A stretch of DNA of 64,000 bases from Devosia limi DSM 17137 (GTDB taxonomy: Bacteria > Pseudomonadota > Alphaproteobacteria > Rhizobiales > Devosiaceae), in NCBI RefSeq assembly GCF_900128975.1, contig NZ_FQVC01000001.1, positions 580,479 through 644,478 of the forward strand, written 5' to 3'. Within the stretch, counting starts at the first letter, position 1, and every line of letters starts with the position of its first letter. This document shows positions 57,564 through 64,000 of this stretch, one piece after another. Under the pieces are notes generated by a model, which made no database searches, had not been told where the DNA came from, and saw only the letters and a program-made list of their open reading frames with translations. The position numbers were made by a program, and so were the translations under genes.

Positions 57564-59384
57564 TTAGCTCGCCTGGACGTAATGGCCCTCGCCAACGCTG
57601 GTATAGTTCCGCGTCGGCGGCACAAAGCCAGCGGGCCGGACCGGGCTCTTCAGCTCGTCATTGGCAATCTTGCGGCGCATGTTGCGGCGGGCTGGGTCGG
57701 GAACCGGCACAGCCGCCATCAGCTTCTTGGTATAGGCGTGCTGCGGATTGGCAAAGATCGCCTCGCGCGGGCCGATCTCGACGATCTCACCCAGATACAT
57801 TACCGCCACGCGGTGGCTGACCCGCTCCACCACGGCCATATCGTGGGAGATGAACAGGTAGGATAGGTTGAGCCGCTCCTGCAGGTCGAGCAGCAAGTTG
57901 ACCACCTGCGCCTTGATCGACACATCCAGCGCCGAAACCGATTCGTCGGCCACGATCACCTTGGGATCGAGCGTCAGCGCCCGGGCAATGCAGATGCGCT
58001 GCCGTTGCCCGCCCGAAAACTCGTGCGGATAGCGCTTGAGCATGTCGGGCGACAGACCCACCTCGGCCAGCAGATGCGCCGCCTTTTCCCTGGCCTGCTG
58101 CCGTGTGCCGCGCTTATGCGCCAGAAACGGCTCCATCAGTGCTTCGCCAATGGTGGCGCGCGGGTTGAGGCTGGCGAAAGGGTCCTGGAAAATCATCTGG
58201 ATCGACTTGCGCAACTCGCGCAGGTCCGGCCGGCTCATGCTGATCACGTCGCGGCCGTCCATTTCGATGGAGCCGCTCTTTGGGGTCGCCAGCCGCGTGA
58301 TGGATCGCCCGATAGTGGACTTGCCGCAGCCCGATTCCCCCACCAGTGACAGGGTCTCGCCCTGGAACAGGTCAAACGACACATTCTCCACCGCATGTAC
58401 GGCGCCATTGTTCCTGCCGAAAAACCCGCCGGCCAGCGGATAGCGGGTGACGAGGTTCTTCACCTGCAGGACCGGATGGTCGACTTCGACCGGGCGCTCC
58501 AGCGCCGTCGGTTCGCTCGACAGGCCCGTCACCGGATCGACGATGGGAAAGCGGCGCGGATATTTCTCGTTGGTCATCGATCCCAGCTTGGGCACGGCCG
58601 AGAGCAGGGCGCGCGTATAGGGATGCTGACCGCGATGGAAGATATCGGCGGTATCGCCGCTTTCCACCGCCTCGCCGCGATACATCACGATGGTGCGGTC
58701 GGCGATCTCGGCCACCACGCCCATGTCATGGGTGATGAACAGCACCGACATGCCGTCCTCTTCCTGCAGCGTCTTGATCAGGTCGAGGATCTGCCCCTGG
58801 ATGGTCACGTCCAGTGCCGTTGTCGGCTCGTCGGCAATCAGCAGCTTGGGCTTGCTGGCCAGCGCCATGGCGATCATGACGCGCTGCCGCATGCCGCCGG
58901 AAAACTGGTGCGGATATTCCTTGAGCCGCTGGACGGCATTGGGAATGCGCACCTTTTCCAGCAGCCTGATGGTTTCGGCGCGCGCCTCGGCCGCGCTCAT
59001 CGGTCGATGGCAGGTTAGGGCCTCCGAAATCTGCCGGCCGATGGTGAACACCGGATTGAGGCTGGTCATCGGCTCCTGGAAGATCATCGCGACATCATTG
59101 CCGCGTACCTTGCGCATCGCCTCTTCGTCCAGGTTCAACAGGTCCTTGCCATTGAGCAGGATCGAGCCATCGATGCGGCTGCTGGTCCTGGCCAGCAGCC
59201 GCATGATCGAGAGTGAGGTGACGGATTTGCCCGAGCCGGATTCGCCGACAATGGCCACGGTTTCCCCCGGCATCACATCGAATGACATGTCCCGCACCAC
59301 GTCCTTCCAGTCCCCATTGGACAGGAAGGACGTGGTCAGGTTGCGGACCGAAAGCACCGGCTGAACGGCATTGATATCGGGCAT
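57564..59384 (-). CDS. Fused dipeptide ABC transporter ATP-binding protein (DppD-DppF)
   Basis: 606 residues with two full ABC domains in one chain. Domain 1 (about 8-270): [40 protein letters not shown]. Domain 2 (about 300-570): [41 protein letters not shown]. Both carry the C-terminal oligopeptide-type extension ([11 protein letters not shown] and [11 protein letters not shown]). The ATG at 59384 follows GGAG; longer frames overlap the M81 gene. Energises the peptide importer whose other parts are divergent at 62121-64000. Confidence 0.93.
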   Translation of the reverse strand: MPDINAVQPVLSVRNLTTSFLSNGDWKDVVRDMSFDVMPGETVAIVGESGSGKSVTSLSIMRLLARTSSRIDGSILLNGKDLLNLDEEAMRKVRGNDVAMIFQEPMTSLNPVFTIGRQISEALTCHRPMSAAEARAETIRLLEKVRIPNAVQRLKEYPHQFSGGMRQRVMIAMALASKPKLLIADEPTTALDVTIQGQILDLIKTLQEEDGMSVLFITHDMGVVAEIADRTIVMYRGEAVESGDTADIFHRGQHPYTRALLSAVPKLGSMTNEKYPRRFPIVDPVTGLSSEPTALERPVEVDHPVLQVKNLVTRYPLAGGFFGRNNGAVHAVENVSFDLFQGETLSLVGESGCGKSTIGRSITRLATPKSGSIEMDGRDVISMSRPDLRELRKSIQMIFQDPFASLNPRATIGEALMEPFLAHKRGTRQQAREKAAHLLAEVGLSPDMLKRYPHEFSGGQRQRICIARALTLDPKVIVADESVSALDVSIKAQVVNLLLDLQERLNLSYLFISHDMAVVERVSHRVAVMYLGEIVEIGPREAIFANPQHAYTKKLMAAVPVPDPARRNMRRKIANDELKSPVRPAGFVPPTRNYTSVGEGHYVQAS

Positions 59385-59409
59385 GGTCTGTCTCCGGTCG
59401 AAGGCGCTA

Positions 59410-60858
59410 TCAGGCTTGCGTCTTGGCCGCGCGGGCCGAAACAAAGGCTTGCGGCGTGAAGGTAAAGTCGCGGTCGAAGGGGAAGGTCTTGGTCAGTTTG
59501 CGATCACGCACCAGCCGTTCGACATATTGGTCGACGGCACCAGTCGAGAGCGCCATCAGGTTCGGATTGGCGATCGGTGCCAGTTCCGGCGACAGATAGC
59601 CCGACTTCACCGCTATGATCTTGGCATTGTGCGGATCGAGCCCCAGCAGGGTGAAATCGGCGATGTTGTGATAGGGGCGGCGGCGCGCCGCAACCACCAC
59701 ATCAATGCCGCCGATGCGCAGCACTGCCTGGCGCTCCGGCATGTCATTGGTGTCCAGCACGAACACAACTTCGAACTCGCCGGTAAACGGCGTGCTGTCC
59801 TGCGGCGCCAGCGCCCCGCCAACCGAAAGCGTCAGCTTGGCGCCAACGCCCGCCGCATAAGCCGCAGCCGTCGCTGCCGGGTCGGTAATTCCTGCCAGCA
59901 CCACGCCCTGCGCGCCAGCCGCAACCAGCGCCGCCAGCACCTCTGCCCGGTCGCCCACGCCGCCGCCGGTCGGATTGTCGCCCGATTCGGCCAGCACCAC
60001 CGGTGCCGTATCGCTATTGACCGCGCGGGTCACGCATTGCTCGATCGTCCCGGTCTCGCAGCCGAAGACGAACTCTTCGCGCGCATCCCAATAGGCCTGG
60101 GCCAGTTTCTTGGCTTCGCGCTCCAGCGCCGCCCGGTCGGTGCCGGTCATGATCGCAGCGGCCGTGGCGCGCGGTTCGTCGGCCCATACATAGCCCACCA
60201 TCAGCGAGGCATCCCAGATGCCGGGATCGCTATCAATGCCGGGCAGGCGGGCATAAAGCCCCTTTGCCGGCTCGTCGACCGTGCTGGTCCGCTCACCCGG
60301 CAACACCACCGGAATTGGCGCCCACACCACCTGTGGAATCTCCCCGGTCGTCAGCGCCCGCACCAGCATCGTCACCGAGCGGCGCATGGTCTCTTCCACG
60401 TCGATATGGGGCGCCGTGCGATAGGTCGAATACATGTCGAGGCTATCGATGATGCGCTGGGTGACATTGCCATGCAGGTCATAGCTGGCGGTGACGATGC
60501 AATCCTCGCCCACCACGGCGCGGGCGGCGGTGATCCAGTCACCCTCGGCATCCTCCATGCCCTGCACGTTCATCGCGCCATGCATGGCCAGGTACAGCCC
60601 GTCGAGCGGCAGCAGGGCCTTCAGCCCATCGAGAAATTCGGTCTTGAACGCCTCATAGGTGGCGCGTTCCACCGGGCCGCCCGGCACGGCGCGCGCATGC
60701 ACCAGCGGCAGCCAGGTCACGTCATAATCTTTGAGGAAGGCGAAATAGGGCGCAGTCAGCAGACCATCGCCGCGCGTCACGCGGAAATCCGCAGTGCGGG
60801 TCAGAACCGGATTATACGTGCTGCATTCCACATGAATGCCACCGACGGCGATACGCAT
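59410..60858 (-). CDS. M81-family metallopeptidase, MlrC-like
   Basis: 482 residues, microcystinase C (MlrC)-type protein: N-terminal [16 protein letters not shown], then [20 protein letters not shown] (metal-site HG), [16 protein letters not shown] and the C-terminal domain with [29 protein letters not shown]. MlrC cleaves linear microcystin products, but most members sit, as here, with peptide ABC transporters and probably process imported peptides or amides. 25 bases upstream of the DppDF start; AGGG ribosome site. Confidence 0.9.
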   Translation of the reverse strand: MRIAVGGIHVECSTYNPVLTRTADFRVTRGDGLLTAPYFAFLKDYDVTWLPLVHARAVPGGPVERATYEAFKTEFLDGLKALLPLDGLYLAMHGAMNVQGMEDAEGDWITAARAVVGEDCIVTASYDLHGNVTQRIIDSLDMYSTYRTAPHIDVEETMRRSVTMLVRALTTGEIPQVVWAPIPVVLPGERTSTVDEPAKGLYARLPGIDSDPGIWDASLMVGYVWADEPRATAAAIMTGTDRAALEREAKKLAQAYWDAREEFVFGCETGTIEQCVTRAVNSDTAPVVLAESGDNPTGGGVGDRAEVLAALVAAGAQGVVLAGITDPAATAAAYAAGVGAKLTLSVGGALAPQDSTPFTGEFEVVFVLDTNDMPERQAVLRIGGIDVVVAARRRPYHNIADFTLLGLDPHNAKIIAVKSGYLSPELAPIANPNLMALSTGAVDQYVERLVRDRKLTKTFPFDRDFTFTPQAFVSARAAKTQA

Positions 60859-60870
60859 AGGCTTTTCCCT

Positions 60871-61998
60871 CTAGTTGAAGCCGAGCAGGAAGTTATGGGT
60901 GGCGATGCCGGCGGCGCCACGCGCCCACACATCATCGCTCAGTTTCTGGCTGCGGATTGGGGTGCGCCCGGACAGGCGCGGCAGCACATTGTTCTCGATG
61001 GCCTGCTTCACCACCGTTGCAAACAGCCCGGAAAATGCGGGCTCCTGGTGGGTGATCAGCACCATTTCCGGATCGTTGATCTGGATGACATTGGCGATAG
61101 CCAGCCCCAGCGCATTGCCGGCGCGATGCAGCAGCGCAATCGCCTGGGCCGAGCCGCGCGTTGCCGCCGTCTCGATGTCGCTGAGCGTTTTGGCCTCGAT
61201 CCCCTGGTCGTTGGCCAGCGCCAGCTGGGCATAGACCGAGGCAATGGTGTCGAGGCACCCGACCTTGCCACAGCGGCAGGGCAGGCCATTGGGTTCGATG
61301 GTGCTATGGGCGATTTCGCCGGCGCCACCATGGGCGCCACGGTGCAATTGGTCGCGGATGAAATGGGCGCAGCCAATGCCGTCGCCCAGCGAGACCACGG
61401 TGAAGTTCTGCATGTCGCGCGCGCTGCCAAACAGCTTCTCGCTCAGCGCCAAGGCCTTGGCGTCGTTCTCGATATAGGTGGGCAGGCCCACAGCCTTGTG
61501 CACCAGCCGCGCCAGCGGCACGTCCTTCCAGCCCAACAGGGTCGATTCGATGCAGGTTTCCTGCGCCTGATCGATCAGGCCGGACAACGCAACGCCGATG
61601 CCATTGAGGTGCTCACGCGCCGCCGGCACCATTTCCAGCAGCTTGGGCACAACCTTGCCGAGGTCCTGCGCAAAGCGCTCGGGATCGGTATCGCGCGGCA
61701 TTGTCAGCCGCGCCACAATATTTCCCTTGAGGTCGGCCAGCGCCACGATTGCCGGGTCGGTCAGCATTGAAACGCCAATGAAATAGGCGCCTTCCGGCCG
61801 CATATCGAGCATGGCCGATGGCCGGCCCTGGCCACCCACCGTGTCGGTCTCATGCACGAGGCCGGCTTCGATGAGTTCGCGGGTCAGCCCGCTCATCGCC
61901 GCCTTGCTCAATCCAGTACGAGCCACCAGCTCCGTCCGGGTGACCGGGCCGGAGGCGCCGATGGCGCGCAAAATCTGGTTATGGGTGGCTGTGAGCAT
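60871..61998 (-). CDS. ROK-family transcription regulator
   Basis: 375 residues. MarR-like winged helix at 1-65 (NQILRAIGASGPVTRTELVARTGLSKAAMSGLTRELIEAGLV), then an ROK domain with the sugar-kinase zinc motif CRCGKVGCLDTIAS and GAGEIAHSTIEPNG. The kinase catalytic Asp region reads VVSLGDGIGC. ATG 61998 follows GAGAGAG. It heads the ROK-M81-DppDF operon and faces the binding-protein gene across a 122-base promoter region, so it likely controls both. Confidence 0.91.
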   Translation of the reverse strand: MLTATHNQILRAIGASGPVTRTELVARTGLSKAAMSGLTRELIEAGLVHETDTVGGQGRPSAMLDMRPEGAYFIGVSMLTDPAIVALADLKGNIVARLTMPRDTDPERFAQDLGKVVPKLLEMVPAAREHLNGIGVALSGLIDQAQETCIESTLLGWKDVPLARLVHKAVGLPTYIENDAKALALSEKLFGSARDMQNFTVVSLGDGIGCAHFIRDQLHRGAHGGAGEIAHSTIEPNGLPCRCGKVGCLDTIASVYAQLALANDQGIEAKTLSDIETAATRGSAQAIALLHRAGNALGLAIANVIQINDPEMVLITHQEPAFSGLFATVVKQAIENNVLPRLSGRTPIRSQKLSDDVWARGAAGIATHNFLLGFN

Positions 61999-62120
61999 GC
62001 AAACTCTCTCTCTGTGGCTTGACACTAAGTACAGTAGGTGAACTATTCAAGCGTCTTGAGTTCAATTTGTGATGTAACTCAGCGCTCAAATTGGCTCCTT
62101 ATGTACGTGGAGGGAACGAA

Positions 62121-63659
62121 ATGAATCTAAAGCTGAAGAATCGTGGCTGGCTGGTTGGCGGAGCGCTGCTCGCCTCGTTGCTGGCATCGACCGCCGTTAT
62201 GGCCGACACGCTGACCGTAATGCAGATCGAAGGCCCGCGCTCCATGGATCCAGGTGATCAGAGCGCCACTTATACCAACGCCTTGCTGGGGCCGATGTAT
62301 CAGGGCCTGTTGATCCGCGGTTCCGATCTGAAGTTGCAGCCGGCGCTGGCCACCGAGTGGTCGGTGGACGAGAGCGGCCTGGAGTGGACCTTCAAGCTGC
62401 GCGAAGGCGTGGTGTTCCATGATGGCACTCCGTTCAACGCTGACGCCGTGGTCTACAATTTCGAGCGTCACCTCAATACCGAGCGCGGCCTCGCCGCCAG
62501 CGGCCGTATCCGGACCTTCCTGTCCAAGATCGAAAAGCTGGACGATTTCACCGTCAAATTCACGTTGAAGTCGCCCTATCCGGCATTCCTGGCCATCCTG
62601 ACTTCCAATAGCGGTCAGCAGGTCAGCCCAACGGCCGACGCTGCCGGCAATCTGGGCGCCGCTGCCGTCGGCACCGGTCCCTATCGCATGGCCGAGTACA
62701 ATTCGGGCGAATATGTCCTGCAGGAAAAGTTCGCCGACTACTGGGGCGACAAGGCCGCCGGCGAAGACGAGATCAAGTGGACCTGGTCGGCCGAAACTTC
62801 GGTGCTGAACATGGCGCTGCAGACTGGCGATGCTGACATCATCAACCCGGTTCCCCCGGTATTCGCCGCCCAGATCGAAGCCAACCCCGACCTCAAGCTC
62901 TCGGTTTCCGATGGCTCGGCCGTGTTCTGGGTTTCGCTCAATACCGAGAACGATGCGCTGTCCGACGTCCGCGTCCGCCAGGCCCTGAACTTCGCCACCG
63001 ACAAGGTTGGCCTGGTGCAGGCGATCATGAGCGGCTACGGCTCGCCGGCCAATTCGCCGCTGCCAAGCGTCGCGCCGGGCTTCGATCCCTCGCTCAATCC
63101 CTATCCGCTCGATCTGGAAAAGGCCAAGGCACTGCTCGCCGAAGCAGGTTATGCCGACGGCTTCACCATGTCGGTGGTGGTGCAGGAGCCAGAAGCGCGG
63201 ATCGGCGAAGTTCTGCAGGCCATGTGGCAGCAGATCGGCGTCACCCTTGATGTCCGTCGCATGGAAAGCGGCGTCTGGTCCGATGCCGCCTTTGGCGATC
63301 AGGCCAAGAAATCAGCTGAAGGCACCGATTCGGTGATGGCTTCGTGGTCCAGCGGCGTCAATGGCGCCGACCTGCAGCTGCGTCCGCTTTATCACTCGAG
63401 CAGCTTCTCGCCCGGTAGCGCCAATCTCGGCTTCTACAAGAGCGAGGAACTCGACGCCCTCCTCGACAAGGCCGCTGCCACCATCGACGAAGACGCGCGG
63501 AACGCCATCTATGTCGACGCTCAGAAGCTGATCACTGAAGATGCTCCGCACGTGCTGCTCTACGTGACCAAGGACCTCGTGGCGACTCGCGCCAATGTTG
63601 AAGGTGTGTGGACCATTCCGGGCGGCCAGATCCGCGTTGAAACGGCCACCAAGAACTAA
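62121..63659 (+). CDS. Peptide ABC transporter substrate-binding protein (SBP_bac_5)
   Basis: 512 residues, DppA/OppA family. Signal peptide ([23 protein letters not shown]), the family segments [24 protein letters not shown] and [24 protein letters not shown]-like text, and [14 protein letters not shown] in domain III. ATG 62121 follows GGAGGGA. A candidate -35 (TTGACA, 62019-62024) lies upstream, without a convincing -10. First gene of the divergent importer unit. Confidence 0.94.
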   Translation: [512 protein letters not shown]

Positions 63660-63680
63660 GCGCAACGACAAACGATCAAA

Positions 63681-63712
63681 CCCGGGCCGGCTTTGCCGTG
63701 CCCGGGATTTTT
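63681..63712 (+). terminator. Intrinsic terminator/attenuator between binding protein and permease
   Basis: Stem CCCGGGC + CGGC / GCCG + GCCCGGG with one bulged T, loop TTT, followed by ATTTTT. It lies just after the binding-protein stop and 15 bases before the permease ATG; partial read-through would give excess binding protein. Confidence 0.72.
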
Positions 63713-63726
63713 GAAGGGGCAGGGTC

Positions 63727-64000
63727 ATGAAGGCCTATATTTTTCGCAAGCTCATCGCACTGCCGCTGATCCTGGTGGGCGTCTCCATCCTGGTGTTCAT
63801 CGCGCTGCGCGCGCTGCCGGGAGAGCCGGCGCGCATCATGGCTGGGCCCGAAGCGACCCAGGAAGCGGTTGACCTGGTAACGATCCGGCTGGGCCTCGAT
63901 CGCTCGCTCCTCGAGCAATATCTGACCTTTGCCGGCAACGCGATCCGCGGTGATTTCGGCGATTCCCTCCGCTCACGCCTCCCGGTGATCCAGGAGATTG
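63727..64000 (+). CDS. Peptide ABC transporter permease, 5' part (runs off window)
   Basis: The first 91 codons of a DppB-type permease: MKAYIFRKLIALPLILVGVSILVF forms the first membrane helix, then RALPGEPARIMAG, LGLDRSLLEQYLTF and IRGDFGDSLRSRLPV, the standard DppB N-terminus. ATG after GGGGCAGGG. It continues beyond the right edge; a DppC partner is expected there. Confidence 0.92.
   Translation, partial: MKAYIFRKLIALPLILVGVSILVFIALRALPGEPARIMAGPEATQEAVDLVTIRLGLDRSLLEQYLTFAGNAIRGDFGDSLRSRLPVIQEI

Noticed and set aside
59371..61770. A 799-residue open frame antisense to the M81 and ROK genes
   Set aside because: It crosses two real genes and their junction and is low-complexity (Arg/His/Gln-rich); an effect of codon bias.
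62018..62051. A ROK operator in the divergent peptide-transporter promoter
   Set aside because: Only short arms (CTTGA...TCAAG, TGAA/TTCA) are seen; not enough symmetry to call a site.

Overview
The window is a 64 kb piece of a GC-rich (low-to-mid 60s % by eye) chromosome, almost fully coding. Gene content (TctCBA with a DctB/DctD-type two-component system, ExoF-like polysaccharide export, hydroxyproline catabolism, many amino-acid and peptide ABC transporters, CTTGA-loop intergenic palindromes) points to an alphaproteobacterium of the order Hyphomicrobiales, possibly Devosia-like. The genus is a guess from gene content. No rRNA, tRNA, CRISPR array, transposase or integrase was found.

Layout. 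(1) 1-1.8 kb: the 3' end of a copper-type P-ATPase and a small VOC protein. (2) 1.8-8.3 kb: a sigma-54 response regulator and sensor kinase, divergent from a tricarboxylate transporter tctCBA that has a textbook -24/-12 promoter. (3) 8.4-10.2 kb: an orphan zinc-ribbon/Toprim primase-like gene behind a perfect hairpin, and a stand-alone flavin reductase. (4) 10.3-41.2 kb: an exopolysaccharide locus with flippase, initiating sugar-phosphate transferase, rmlCBA, six glycosyltransferases, co-polymerase, outer-membrane export protein, deacetylase and SGNH hydrolase. A formyltransferase-NRPS, a PKS and a phosphopantetheinyl transferase are built into it. (5) 41.4-55.2 kb: a hydroxyproline/proline-derivative catabolic island with two FCD-type GntR regulators and a seven-gene transport/catabolism operon. 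(6) 55.4-57.4 kb: a TetM-like ribosomal protection gene broken by a frameshift. (7) 57.6-64 kb: a peptide ABC transporter with an M81 (MlrC-like) protein and a ROK regulator.

The most unusual part is region 4. The NRPS (14046-18611) has the order formyltransferase, half condensation domain, adenylation domain split by a luciferase-like monooxygenase between core motifs A4 and A5, then carrier protein. Its predicted specificity code is one or two conservative changes from the glycine code. The PKS (30138-36530) is KS-AT-KR-DH-ACP-TE. Together they could make a small formylated, oxidised glycine-polyketide acyl group. Being interleaved with polysaccharide genes, it may decorate the glycan or be secreted with it. 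No Wzy polymerase and no RmlD are present, so the product may be an oligosaccharide or glycoconjugate, or those genes lie elsewhere.

In region 5, palindromes built on TGTCGACA sit before several transcription units, and two tandem TCGTATACGA-type sites sit before the transporter operon. This gives a readable map of two GntR circuits.
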